From the NCBI GenBank assembly GCA_021813685.1, contig JAKAJS010000097.1, positions 1-64,000 of the forward strand: a stretch of DNA of 64,000 nucleotides, read 5' to 3'. Made by a program: the position numbers and the translations under genes. Source of the stretch: Deltaproteobacteria bacterium (lineage in GTDB: Bacteria; Desulfobacterota; Syntrophobacteria; Syntrophobacterales; Syntrophobacteraceae). Below, piece by piece: positions 33,562 to 42,253 of this stretch. Within the stretch, counting starts at the first letter, position 1. The number at the start of each line of letters is the position of its first letter. The notes under the pieces are model-generated. The model had not been told where the DNA came from, did no database searches, and saw nothing but the letters and a program-made list of their open reading frames with translations.

Positions 33562-33919
33562 TGGTGGAGGCGGCGGGAGTTGAACCCGCGTCCGAAAGCA
33601 TTCCGCCAAAGCTTCTACATGCTTATTCCGCTCTTTGATTCTCGCCCCGGCGACCTCCTGCGGACGGGATTTCTCCGGTGCACAGCCCGCTAAATCTCAC
33701 TGCCAACCACTGCAGGCGTCATGGCGGCAGCCATCCCGCTTAGTCGACGCCCCCATTGGCCCCCGCGGGAGCAGGACCTGGAGACGGCAGCCGCGGTTAA
33801 GCGGCTACAGCGAACGCGTAATCGTCTGCGTTTGTTTTATTCCCCACTGTTTAACGAGCAGCAAGGACCTCGGCATGCAACTGTGACTTCTTTACCTCCG
33901 TCGAACCCGTTTCGCCCCC
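33562..33919 (-). ncRNA. ssrA: tmRNA (ssrA)
   Basis: 358 bases. The 5' end GGGGGCG pairs with CGCCTCC before the encoded 3' ACCA, and the T-arm GGGTTCAACTCCCGC and the 5' GGTTCGACGG segment are the usual tRNA-like landmarks. The tag reading frame lies near 33800-33830 (minus): GCA GAC GAT TAC GCG TTC then GCT GTA GCC GCT TAA, giving ADDYAFAVAA if GCA is the resume codon, close to the Geobacter tag. Rescues stalled ribosomes with SmpB. The 3' end faces an integrase remnant. Confidence 0.95.
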
Positions 33920-33978
33920 CTTTCAAAAAGATGTAAGATAATTGTATAGCTTTTCCGGCCAAAGTCAAGCTGTGCCGT

Positions 33979-34845
33979 TCACGCTCCTTCGTGCAGCAAA
34001 TAATCGCGAAAACAGTTCCGAAGATTGCTGTAGATCCCTTTGCGGCTGTTTGTCACATAGAGGCAGTGGCGGACATGGAAGATTTCGTTCGCCACTCTTT
34101 CCACCGCCCATTGAGGCTCCGTCTTTCCTTCCCGTTCGAGCCCCGCCGTCAGGAGCGGCACGAGCTTATCGCTCATGCGCAGTTCGGTATCGACGAGCAG
34201 GAGAGCAACGGATGGGGAAAGCTCGCGGACCCTTGCAAGAAAAGCCTCGACGGCCTCGCGCTCAACGCCCCGAGGGGGCGAGGATTTGACCTCGATGTAG
34301 ACAAGACGTCCCGCCACTTGGGCGATCACATCGTAGTCCCCGCCCAGGCGGGTATTTTCGAGCTTCACATTGAAAAGGGCGGGTGCTAGAAACTCCCGCC
34401 GAAGGATCTCGCACACGTACCACTCAAGAGTTCGGCCAAAGCTCGGGACCTTGCGTATGAGCCGGTAGCTCTCGCCGGCAAGGATAACGATCCCCAATTG
34501 GGCGAGCGTTTCCATGTAGGCTCCGACTGCCCTTCGAGAACAATACCGGGTGAGCGGGTCAAAGCCGTTTGCCTCCGGGGTCTTTATGAGATCCCTCAGG
34601 AAGAGCCGGAAGGAATACCGCCGCAGCATGCGATAGAAACGGATGAGGGAGGAATTGTGGATTTCCGGCGAAAAGAGAAGTTGGGCGTCTCCCCCGTGGC
34701 TCAAGACCGGAAACCCGAGCTGCCACAGGAGATTTTCGACCGGGTGTTTTGTCCGCGCGGAAAGGCTTTCGACGCTACGCTCGAGAGCCTCGATTCTTTC
34801 GCCCAGCTCAATGATGCGTCTTTCGAAAAACTCCTGCGGCTCCAT
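33979..34845 (-). CDS. PD-(D/E)XK nuclease-fold protein with coiled-coil N-terminus
   Basis: 288 residues. An N-terminal coiled coil (IIELGERIEALERSVESLSA) leads to a helical middle that looks like a winged-helix domain (YMETLAQLGIVILAGESYRL), then the nuclease-like core: GGDYDVIAQVAGRLVYIEVK with Asp and Glu-x-Lys in order. Such proteins often bind or cut DNA, but no family is named. AAAGG lies before ATG 34845. It starts nine bases after the CoA-transferase/GNAT stop, so it is co-transcribed with lgt and that gene although no functional link is obvious. Confidence 0.72.
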   Translation of the reverse strand: MEPQEFFERRIIELGERIEALERSVESLSARTKHPVENLLWQLGFPVLSHGGDAQLLFSPEIHNSSLIRFYRMLRRYSFRLFLRDLIKTPEANGFDPLTRYCSRRAVGAYMETLAQLGIVILAGESYRLIRKVPSFGRTLEWYVCEILRREFLAPALFNVKLENTRLGGDYDVIAQVAGRLVYIEVKSSPPRGVEREAVEAFLARVRELSPSVALLLVDTELRMSDKLVPLLTAGLEREGKTEPQWAVERVANEIFHVRHCLYVTNSRKGIYSNLRNCFRDYLLHEGA

Positions 34846-34854
34846 TTGCCTTTT

Positions 34855-36768
34855 TCAGGAAGCTGCGGGCTTATCCAGAAGGACCCTTATTTCATAGGCG
34901 CCGGCAGTGCGCGCCTTGTCCACCGGGTAGCCAAGCTTTTGAAAAACCCCGAACGCCTGCTCATTTCCGAGCGGGATGTAGGAAACGATCCTCTTAATGC
35001 CTCGCAGCGCAACTTTTTGGGCCAGGTGGCGAATCATCGCGGTGGCCACCCCCCCGTGGGCGAAATCGGGATGAACGGCAAAGTCGACTTCGGCCGAAAT
35101 GGCATCGTCCGCCAGGTGATAGCGGGCAAGGGCGATGAGCCTGCCCCGCCCCTTTTCCCCGGCAAAGCCGAGGATGCACATCTCCCGGTGATAATCGGTA
35201 TTGACCATCGCCTTGACATCGTAGTGGGGGTAAACCTTGAGGAGCGAAGGAAACCGAAGATAGGCCTCGGTGTGGGGCAGCGAATAGAAAAACTCCTTTA
35301 CGGCCCGCTCATCGATCGATTTGGAAGGCCGGAAGAAGACATTTCCCACACGCGGCAACTCCACGCAACACTCCCAATCGTGCGGGTAGATGGCACGCGT
35401 TGCGGCCGATTCTCCAGTATCCTTTCCCACGTAATTGATACGGCGGGCGGCCTCCAAAAGCTCGTCCCGAAAGTCCGGGTGGGCAATCGAGATGAGAGCG
35501 AGCGCCCGTTCCCGGATGCTTTTCCCCTGTAGCGCCGCGACCCCGTACTCGGTTACGACGTATTCGACTCCTCCTCGCGTAGTGACCACCCCGGCCCCTT
35601 CGGTGAGGGCGGGAACAATCCTCGAACGCGTCAGATCCATCGTCGTGGAAGGAAGCACCATGATGGATTTCCCGCCCCGCGAACCCTTGGCGCCCCGCAA
35701 AAAGTCGATCGTTCCGCCCACCCCGCTGTATATTTCGTAGCCGAGCGAATCCGCGCACACCTGACCGGACAAATCGACCTCCAGGGCCGAATTGATGGTC
35801 ACCATCCTGTCGTTTTCCGAGATGATGGAGTAATCGTTTGTGTAGTCGATCGGATGGAGGGCGACCATCGGGTTGTTGTCTACGAAATCGTAGAGGTCGC
35901 GCGAGCCAAGGCAAAAGCTCGCAATGATTTTCCCCGGATGCAGGGTCTTTCGCGCATTGGTTATTGCGCCTTTTTTGACCAGGTGCAGGTAGGCGTCGGT
36001 CAACATATCGGTGTGGACGCCCAGGTCTTTTTTGCCTTCCAGGGCGTAGAGCGAGGCGACCGATAGGCTCCCCACCCCCGCACGGATCGTCGAGCCGTCT
36101 TCGACAAGCCCGGCCACGTGACTTCCGATATCCAGGGCGATTTGATTCATGATCGGAAGCCGCACTTCGAGAAGCGGCTCCTCGTACTCGACGAAGGCGT
36201 CGATGTGGCTCACGTGAATGAAGGAATCCCCCAGTGTCCTGGGCATCCGCGGATTTACCTGGGCGATCACGTGCCGCGCGCGCTCGGCGGCGGCCTTTGC
36301 GATATCCACAGCTATCCCGCAGGAACAAAAGCCGTGGTCGTCGGGCGGCGACACCTGGATGAGAGCGACGTCGATCGGCAGGGCGCCGGAGCGAAAAAGC
36401 CCGGGGATATCCACGATGTTAATGGGCGTATAGTCGGCCCGCCCCTCGGCGACCGCCTCCCGATTGGCCGAGGCCACAAAGAAGGACTTGAGGCGGCACT
36501 GGTCCACGCCCGCCTCGGTGAACCGGGCACTTCCCACACTCAGGATGTGCAGAATTTCCAGATCCGAAAGCCTGTGGAGCCTTTCTTCGAGCGCCTTGGC
36601 CAGATGCTGGGGCTCCCCGCCCCCCGAGCCCATGAACACCCGATGCCCGCTTCGAACGACATCGAGCGCGCTATGGGCATCCTTTTTCCCCTGCTCATAG
36701 AGCGGGCGCCATTCGCGAGTGATCTGCGAAGCCGATCTTGGAGACAAGCCAACCGGATCGATCGCCAT
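34855..36768 (-). CDS. Acetyl-CoA hydrolase/CoA-transferase fused to a GNAT acetyltransferase
   Basis: 637 residues. Residues about 20-450 are a class I CoA-transferase of the acetyl-CoA hydrolase / 4-hydroxybutyrate CoA-transferase type (VFMGSGGGEPQHLAKALEE, GGTIDFLRGAKGSRGGKSIM, VVTEYGVAALQGKSIRERA). Residues about 480-637 are a GNAT domain (acetyl-CoA loop HPDFAHGGVATAMIRHL, GNEQAFGVFQKLGYPVD). This fusion is known in Geobacter-like bacteria; the acetyltransferase may tune the transferase (inference). AAGGA precedes ATG 36768, ten bases after the lgt stop codon. Confidence 0.88.
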   Translation of the reverse strand: MAIDPVGLSPRSASQITREWRPLYEQGKKDAHSALDVVRSGHRVFMGSGGGEPQHLAKALEERLHRLSDLEILHILSVGSARFTEAGVDQCRLKSFFVASANREAVAEGRADYTPINIVDIPGLFRSGALPIDVALIQVSPPDDHGFCSCGIAVDIAKAAAERARHVIAQVNPRMPRTLGDSFIHVSHIDAFVEYEEPLLEVRLPIMNQIALDIGSHVAGLVEDGSTIRAGVGSLSVASLYALEGKKDLGVHTDMLTDAYLHLVKKGAITNARKTLHPGKIIASFCLGSRDLYDFVDNNPMVALHPIDYTNDYSIISENDRMVTINSALEVDLSGQVCADSLGYEIYSGVGGTIDFLRGAKGSRGGKSIMVLPSTTMDLTRSRIVPALTEGAGVVTTRGGVEYVVTEYGVAALQGKSIRERALALISIAHPDFRDELLEAARRINYVGKDTGESAATRAIYPHDWECCVELPRVGNVFFRPSKSIDERAVKEFFYSLPHTEAYLRFPSLLKVYPHYDVKAMVNTDYHREMCILGFAGEKGRGRLIALARYHLADDAISAEVDFAVHPDFAHGGVATAMIRHLAQKVALRGIKRIVSYIPLGNEQAFGVFQKLGYPVDKARTAGAYEIRVLLDKPAAS

Positions 36769-36777
36769 AGAGCGTCC

Positions 36778-37635
36778 TTATTGGCGGGCGCGGTGGACGG
36801 CCCCGCCCCTGATCGCCCTGAAGGCATCCCGGATCTCTTTTCTGTACAGAAAAAGGATCAGCGCTATGCCCACAGGGACCATCGCAATGCACAACACCTG
36901 CCCCACCGTTAAACCGCCCCACACGTACCCCAGCGGCGGCGGGTCGGGTTCCTTGAAAAACTCGATTATAAACCGGAAGACGGCGTAAAAAAGCAGAAAA
37001 AAGGCAACCATCATGCCATCTTTAAACTGTCTTTTTCGCAGTTGCCACAGTATGATGAACAGAAGCAGTCCTTCGGCCAATGCCTCGTAGAGTTGCGAGG
37101 GATGCCGCGGGACCGGCCCCCCGGCCCATGCGGGCGCGTTCGGAAATATCATCGCCCAGGGAACGTGGCTGGGAAGACCCAGCAGTTCGCCGTTGATGAA
37201 ATTGCCGATACGTCCGAGCCCCAGCCCGATCGGAGCGGTAACCACGGCCGAGTCGGCAAGAACGGCCAGGGGTATTTTCTTTCGCCTGGCAAATATCAAT
37301 CCGGCGATAAGGCACCCGATAAGACCTCCGTGAAAGGACATTCCCCCGTGCCAGGTCGCGATGATTTCCAGGGGATGGCGGAGATAATAGCCGAAGTTGA
37401 GGTATTCGTAGAAGAGTATGAAGCCGAGCCGCCCCCCGGCGATTACGCCGATCGCCAGATAGAACACGAGGTCCTGAGCCGTCTCGCCAATCAGGCCGAC
37501 CTGCTTTGAGCGCTCCTGTTTTTGAATCAGGAAATAGGCGGAGATAAAGCCCAGAACATACATCACCCCGTACCACCTCACGCGGACCGGCCCCAGTGAG
37601 AATATGACGGGATCAATTTTCGGATAAGGAATCAT
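36778..37635 (-). CDS. lgt: Prolipoprotein diacylglyceryl transferase
   Basis: 285 residues, usual length. The signature GLGRIGNFINGELLGLPSHV is present with the catalytic-site arginine, together with HGGMSFHGGLIG and about seven hydrophobic segments. It transfers diacylglycerol from phosphatidylglycerol to the lipobox cysteine of prolipoproteins in the inner membrane, including the patatin lipoprotein at 15.9 kb. GGAGG seven bases before ATG 37635 fixes the start; the extra 67 codons upstream are antisense to the His-rich gene and rejected. Confidence 0.95.
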   Translation of the reverse strand: MIPYPKIDPVIFSLGPVRVRWYGVMYVLGFISAYFLIQKQERSKQVGLIGETAQDLVFYLAIGVIAGGRLGFILFYEYLNFGYYLRHPLEIIATWHGGMSFHGGLIGCLIAGLIFARRKKIPLAVLADSAVVTAPIGLGLGRIGNFINGELLGLPSHVPWAMIFPNAPAWAGGPVPRHPSQLYEALAEGLLLFIILWQLRKRQFKDGMMVAFFLLFYAVFRFIIEFFKEPDPPPLGYVWGGLTVGQVLCIAMVPVGIALILFLYRKEIRDAFRAIRGGAVHRARQ

Positions 37636-37787
37636 TTGTCGACCTCCACAACCCGGAAGGCTATCATACCGCGAGGTCGGGGTCAATCGACCGGTGCGCC
37701 GTCGAGGCGAAAGACTTTTGTGAAACAAGCCGTGAGCGGAGGGTCTTCGACCTGACCGACCCCCGGAAATAGAGAAAGGATTGCCGT

Positions 37788-38093
37788 ATGCACGACACGA
37801 ACGAAAAAAATCATGGCCATCATGGACATCACGCACATCACGAGGGCCATTCGCACGACCATGATGGCAAACACCCTGAGGAGCGTTTGGAGACGAGCAG
37901 GTTTCGCAAAATGGTGGAGCACTGGGTAGGGCACAACGAAGATCACGCCGGTTCCTACAGGCTTTGGGCCGGCCGGGCGCGCGAGGCCGGATTGGACAAA
38001 TCGGGCGAGATCCTGGAGCAGATCGCCTCGGAAACCGTCGAGCAGAATAAAAAATTTCTGGAAATACTGCGCCTCCTCGACTCGCAGAAATGA
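37788..38093 (+). CDS. His-rich N-terminus small protein (101 aa), possible metal handling
   Basis: The first 30 residues are a histidine/Asp-rich run (HGHHGHHAHHEGHSHDHD), then a compact helical domain: FRKMVEHWVGHNEDHAGSYR and EILEQIASETVEQNKKFLEI. Similar small His-tailed proteins occur in Desulfobacterota and Geobacter near cobalt or nickel functions (from memory). The His tail would bind Ni, Co or Zn (inference). AAAGGA precedes ATG 37788. Divergent from lgt; mobA follows 83 bases later, and cobalamin genes are 6 kb away. Confidence 0.75.
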   Translation: MHDTNEKNHGHHGHHAHHEGHSHDHDGKHPEERLETSRFRKMVEHWVGHNEDHAGSYRLWAGRAREAGLDKSGEILEQIASETVEQNKKFLEILRLLDSQK

Positions 38094-38175
38094 AGCGCTA
38101 GTTGTCGGCGATCCAGGGCCAGGGGAAAGCCCGCCAAACCGTTTTCCTTCAATTACACCGGGGAGAAAATCAGAA

Positions 38176-38763
38176 TTGATAGCGGGAGCCGTCCTTGCCG
38201 GAGGTCAGAGCCTGCGGTTCGGGAAAAACAAGGCGTTTCAGAAGTTCCGGGGCAAACGATTTATCGATCTAGCCGTCGAATCGCTTCGCCCGTTTTGCGA
38301 CCCGGTCATGATCGTGGCCAACGAGATCGAACCCTACCTGGATACGGGCGCGATGCTGGTCCGGGATATCATTCCACACCTGGGGCCGCTGGGAGGCATC
38401 TATACGGCGCTTCTTTTCAGCCCCTGCGAATGGGTTTTTGTAAAGGCCACCGATATGCCCTTCCTGGTTCCCCCAATGGCCTCTCTTCTGCTCGAAGCCC
38501 GAAGAGCGGACCTCGATGCCGTCGTGCCCAAGGTGGGTGAATTTTTCGATCCACTGCTCGCGCTTTACAACCGGAGGTGTCTGCCTGTAATCGCACGCCA
38601 GTTGCAGGCCGCTCCCCCCAAGCTCCAGGTCGTTGCCTTCTACCGCAAAATCAAGCTCAGAACCATCTCGGAGGACGAGTGGCGAAAAGCAGACCCCGAG
38701 GCCGACAGTTTTACAAACGTCAACACCCTCTCCGATCTGGCCGAGATCGATGGGCTTCAATGA
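38176..38763 (+). CDS. mobA: Molybdenum cofactor guanylyltransferase
   Basis: 195 residues with the GTP-binding start AGAVLAGGQSLRFGKNKAF, the PLGGIYTAL segment, the metal/GTP-contacting ATDMPFLVPP, and a C-terminal FTNVNTLSDL that is diagnostic of MobA. It attaches GMP to molybdopterin to make bis-MGD for molybdo- or tungsto-enzymes such as formate dehydrogenases. Start is TTG 38176 with GGGGAG upstream; there is no ATG option that keeps the first beta strand. Confidence 0.9.
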   Translation: MIAGAVLAGGQSLRFGKNKAFQKFRGKRFIDLAVESLRPFCDPVMIVANEIEPYLDTGAMLVRDIIPHLGPLGGIYTALLFSPCEWVFVKATDMPFLVPPMASLLLEARRADLDAVVPKVGEFFDPLLALYNRRCLPVIARQLQAAPPKLQVVAFYRKIKLRTISEDEWRKADPEADSFTNVNTLSDLAEIDGLQ

Positions 38764-38900
38764 CTAAACCCGGTTTGGATTTGATCTAAAGGCCGGAATC
38801 TGCTATCCAACTGTGTGGTAGGGACGGCTAAACAGCTCCCCTTTTGATATACGCATCCGGGGGTAAGCGCATTTCCGATTGACTGCAGCCAAAGGTCATT

Positions 38901-39545
38901 ATGCTCAAGGGAACCATCATTGAAAGCGGTTATTACAAGATTCTCGAAACATTCATAGTTCCCAGGCTCATGGAGTGGAAGCTGACCCCGGATACCATCA
39001 CGATCGGCGGGTTGCTGCTCAGCATGCTCGCCGGGCTTGCCTTCGCGTTTCTGCCTCTTCTGGGGGGATTTCTTACTCTCCTTGCCGGCCTGCTCGACAC
39101 TCTGGACGGCTCCCTGGCAAGGGCCACCGGGCAGAGCAGAAAATTCGGCGCCTTTCTCGATTCGGTCATAGACAGGTACACCGAATTCATTATCTACCTG
39201 GGCATCTGGTTCTACTTCTACCGCGGCGACGACCGAACCCCCTACTCCCTGCTCATCCTGCTCATTCTTTTCGGCTCCCTCATGGTCAGCTACACCAGGG
39301 CCCGCGCCGAAGGCCTGGGGGAAAGATGCCTGGGGGGGGCCTTTCAGAGAGGAGAGCGGATCGTGCTGCTCGGGGCTGCCGGGATACTCAATCCGCTCGT
39401 CAATCTTTTCGCTGCCGGCCTCGCCGCCGCCTGGGCCATGAACCTGGCCTTGAAAAGCGCACTCGTCCTCCTGGCATTCGGCACCAACCTGACCGCCCTG
39501 TGGCGCTTCCTGCACGTTCTCAACCAGCTCAGAAAGAAAGCCTGA
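38901..39545 (+). CDS. CDP-alcohol phosphatidyltransferase family membrane protein
   Basis: 214 residues with the family motif DGX2ARX8GX3DX3D seen as DGSLARATGQSRKFGAFLDS then VIDR. Six hydrophobic segments follow the pattern of PgsA/Pis-type enzymes. It condenses a CDP-activated lipid with an alcohol in the inner membrane; whether the product is phosphatidylglycerol phosphate, an inositol phosphate or another lipid cannot be told. AAAGG precedes ATG 38901. Confidence 0.88.
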   Translation: MLKGTIIESGYYKILETFIVPRLMEWKLTPDTITIGGLLLSMLAGLAFAFLPLLGGFLTLLAGLLDTLDGSLARATGQSRKFGAFLDSVIDRYTEFIIYLGIWFYFYRGDDRTPYSLLILLILFGSLMVSYTRARAEGLGERCLGGAFQRGERIVLLGAAGILNPLVNLFAAGLAAAWAMNLALKSALVLLAFGTNLTALWRFLHVLNQLRKKA

Positions 39546-39596
39546 AAACCGCTCATCGGCTCGGGGGGAGAAATCGAAAAGAAAAGTGCCGCAAAC

Positions 39597-40052
39597 TCAA
39601 ATGGGATTGGGAGCCTTCTTTAACACTACCATGTCATCTTCTCGGTAAATTTCGAAAGAATCTCCCACCTTGAAGCCCAGCATCTCGACCAGAAGGGCCT
39701 TGTTGAGCGTAACGCTTCCGCTTTGGCCGATAGTTCGGAAATTGCCGGTTTTGATCACCACGGTGGGGTTGGATACCGGGGGTCTTTGCCGTTCGCGCCT
39801 GCGAAACGGAGTTCTATCCGGGGCCGGCTGCGCAACGGCCGGTACAGCCAGAACGGGGGAGGCCTGGCCGACAGGCTTGTTGAACTCCACCTGGGGGATC
39901 TCCCCAAGTTCCATAAGCCCCTTCAGATAGAGGTCCTGGACCTCGCTTTTGAATCGCAACCCGAAGACTTTCTGCACCGATTCCAGTGATCTGCCGTTTC
40001 TGATCTCGTTTACCACGAGTTTTGGATCGATATTCTTGTACTCGATCTGCAT
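39597..40052 (-). CDS. AbrB/SpoVT-like DNA-binding protein with N-terminal helical domain
   Basis: 151 residues. The N-terminal half (IDPKLVVNEIRNGRSLESVQ) looks like a helical DUF-type module, then a Pro/Arg-rich linker (residues 65-95), and the C-terminal 50 residues are a swapped-hairpin AbrB fold: SGSVTLNKALLVEMLGFKVG then DSFEIYREDDMVVLKKA. AbrB folds bind DNA as dimers. ATG 40052 follows GGGAAAGG; the frame's earlier start at 40106 has no RBS. Convergent with the CDP-alcohol transferase gene, 51 bases apart. Confidence 0.75.
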   Translation of the reverse strand: MQIEYKNIDPKLVVNEIRNGRSLESVQKVFGLRFKSEVQDLYLKGLMELGEIPQVEFNKPVGQASPVLAVPAVAQPAPDRTPFRRRERQRPPVSNPTVVIKTGNFRTIGQSGSVTLNKALLVEMLGFKVGDSFEIYREDDMVVLKKAPNPI

Positions 40053-40588
40053 ACCTTTCCCTTTTCGCACTAATGGCGTGGAATGAAAATTAATGGAATG
40101 TGGCACACCCTGAGGAAATACTTTTCTTCACTCGTTCGAAGAACAAAGGTATTACGGGTTTGGTGAAACCTGCCGAATCAGGCGCAGGGCCAAATTCGCT
40201 TTCCAGGGCGATAAATCATTCTCTGGGGAACCTGGATAAACCCTAAATAGCCGCATTCACGTTGTCAAGGAGGCACCCACCACGATTTGAAAACGGTTTT
40301 GCTGTAAAAGAGAAATCCTCCCAGGAGAGAACTCTATTATATCAGGTTAGCCAAACATGAGAATATGAATTTAAAGGTCGCTTCTATTTTTTTTCTTTTT
40401 TTTCCCGACCGGCGACGACGGCGGGGGCAAAACAGCCGAATGCGCGCCCTTCAAGGCAGAAGAGCAGTGAGACGAAACGAGAGCCAGACCGGCTTTCCTC
40501 CTCGCCTGCCCCGGTCACCCCATTGTGCGTGAAAATCGACGCTTGGATCGACCAAAAGGGAATTAATTTGAAAATTAACTCAATCGGG
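40053..40588. other. Intergenic stretch, no gene seen
   Basis: 536 bases between the AbrB-like and MucR genes. Contains a pyrimidine run (40384-40404) and AT-rich DNA likely to hold the AbrB-like gene's promoter. No RNA gene or operator could be identified. Confidence 0.5.
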
Positions 40589-41137
40589 CTAGACCGTACC
40601 GTTGCGCGTCTTGGGCCTTCTTTTCACAGCGGGCCTGCTTTCCGGCGACTCGGGATCGAAACCGAGCGCAGCGGCTGCTGCGGCCTTCTTTTGCTTTCTT
40701 TCCTCGAGAAACTTGACCAGGTTGGCGGGAAGGCCCCTTTTCTTGGCGGCTTTGCTGCGAGCCTTGGTCAAAGATCTTGCCGAAAGGGGCTGCTTTAGAG
40801 AAAACCCCCATTTTTCCTTGTACTCTCGGGGCGTAAGGTTGTGCCCCCTGAGGTGCTTTGTGGTAAGCTGCCTCATCTGCGTTCCGCACTCGAGGCAAAC
40901 GATCCTGTCATCCTGGATGGATTCCCGCGGTTCTATTGCAGCCGCTCCGCTCCCGACAGGGCTCATGTCCCCTTCCGCACCACTTTCCAGCAAAACGCCC
41001 TTCTCTTCAGCTCTCTGTATCTTTTGCAGTGTAGAGAAAATCCTGATAAGAGCTTGCTCGACCTGTTCGGCCGACATCTGCGCAACTGAGGCCTGGGTCT
41101 GAACAATCTCCGCCGCAATGTCCAGAAGTTTCTTCAT
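40589..41137 (-). CDS. MucR/Ros-family zinc-finger transcriptional regulator
   Basis: 182 residues. A CX2CX9HX3H zinc finger is present (CLECGTQMRQLTTKHLRGH), followed by LTPREYKEKWGFSLKQPLSA, the conserved Ros/MucR DNA-binding segment. The C-terminus is a long basic, Ala/Lys-rich tail. Ros/MucR proteins bind AT-rich DNA and often control envelope or polysaccharide genes. ATG 41137 with GGGGG upstream is preferred to the TTG at 41152. Confidence 0.9.
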   Translation of the reverse strand: MKKLLDIAAEIVQTQASVAQMSAEQVEQALIRIFSTLQKIQRAEEKGVLLESGAEGDMSPVGSGAAAIEPRESIQDDRIVCLECGTQMRQLTTKHLRGHNLTPREYKEKWGFSLKQPLSARSLTKARSKAAKKRGLPANLVKFLEERKQKKAAAAAALGFDPESPESRPAVKRRPKTRNGTV

Positions 41138-41423
41138 CGTCGCCCCCGACAAAAACAGCTCAATCTCTCGATACTCATTGCACGATACTCATTAAAAGAT
41201 AGATATCTACCAACCCTTTGTACCTAATACGCATGATGAAACATCAAGTCAACAGGAATCATCGACGCTAAATTTGTCACGGCGCCGAAAAAATCCACCG
41301 GTAACATCGCCGAGACCCTTTCACAGTAACCCGAAAAGCCCCGGGCTCTCGCTTTTCTTCCCCCCTTCGCACTTTCGCGGCTTGGAGTGAATAAATTTTC
41401 CGATCCCGCAAATTCACTCATTA

Positions 41424-41451
41424 CGTAACCCAACCGTCACGCAAACGTAAC
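41424..41451 (+). promoter_or_regulatory. Pho-box-like array upstream of phoB
   Basis: Three CGTMAC units at 41424, 41435 and 41446 (CGTAAC, CGTCAC, CGTAAC) repeat at exactly 11 bases, the spacing of PhoB half sites (TGTCA-N6). It is about 118 bases before the phoB start, consistent with autoregulation. Confidence 0.6.
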
Positions 41452-41568
41452 AAATCGGGCGGTAGAATTGCGCCCGTTTTGTATAGCTTTCTTCCATTTG
41501 TTACCTGATATCCCGGCAAAAACCGTGCTATACTGCCGGGGCAACGGGAATTCCCAGCGAGGGGCACA

Positions 41569-42252
41569 ATGAACCGATCGAAGATTCTGGTTGTGGAAGA
41601 TGATGAGGACATAGCGCAGCTTTTGGCCCTTACGATGAAGAAGGCCGGCTTCGAGGTGGCCGTATCGGAAAACGGCCGGGACGCACTCCACCTCATTCGC
41701 AGGCATCCGCCCGATTTGCTCCTTCTGGATCTGATGATCCCCGGGGTCGACGGCTTTGAAGTCTGCCGGGAAATCAAGCGGGACCCCCGCACCGCGGAGG
41801 TCCCGGTCCTGATCCTCACGGCTCGTGGGGAGGAGATCGACCGCATAATCGGCCTGGAACTCGGGGCGGATGATTATGTGGTAAAGCCTTTCAGCCCGCG
41901 GGAGCTGCTTTTGCGCGTCCGGGCGATCCTGCGCCGTTCCGGCCAGGAATATCACCCCAGGGCGCTTTTCAACAAATCGGGCATGGAAATCGATTTCGAA
42001 GGCCACCGGATCAGCATCGAGGGGGAGGAAATCGTTCTTACGGCAACGGAGTTCAAATTGCTCTCCGAGTTGATAAACAACCAGGGAAAGGTTTTGAATC
42101 GTGAACAACTCCTCGACAGGGTGTGGGGGTATCATTTTGAAGGATATGCCCGCACGGTGGACACTCATATCCGCCGGTTGAGGCAAAAACTGCTCGGCTG
42201 CGCCGACTGGATAGAGACCGTGCGCGGCGTGGGGTATAGATTTCGGACTTGA
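41569..42252 (+). CDS. phoB: PhoB-type response regulator (OmpR family)
   Basis: 227 residues. Receiver: acidic pocket VVEDDED, phospho-acceptor Asp in LLLLDLMIPGVDGFEV, Lys in YVVKPFSPREL. C-terminal winged helix: LTATEFKLLSELINNQGKVL and RTVDTHIRRLRQKL. Directly followed (one base) by a PhoR-like kinase, and preceded by a Pho-box-like array, which together suggest control of phosphate starvation genes. GAGGGG precedes ATG 41569. Confidence 0.85.
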   Translation: MNRSKILVVEDDEDIAQLLALTMKKAGFEVAVSENGRDALHLIRRHPPDLLLLDLMIPGVDGFEVCREIKRDPRTAEVPVLILTARGEEIDRIIGLELGADDYVVKPFSPRELLLRVRAILRRSGQEYHPRALFNKSGMEIDFEGHRISIEGEEIVLTATEFKLLSELINNQGKVLNREQLLDRVWGYHFEGYARTVDTHIRRLRQKLLGCADWIETVRGVGYRFRT

Positions 42253-42253
42253 T

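Noticed and set aside
33562..33600. A duplicated ssrA 3' end as attachment site
   Set aside because: I looked for a second copy of the 3' end within the window and found none; the other boundary may be absent or mutated.
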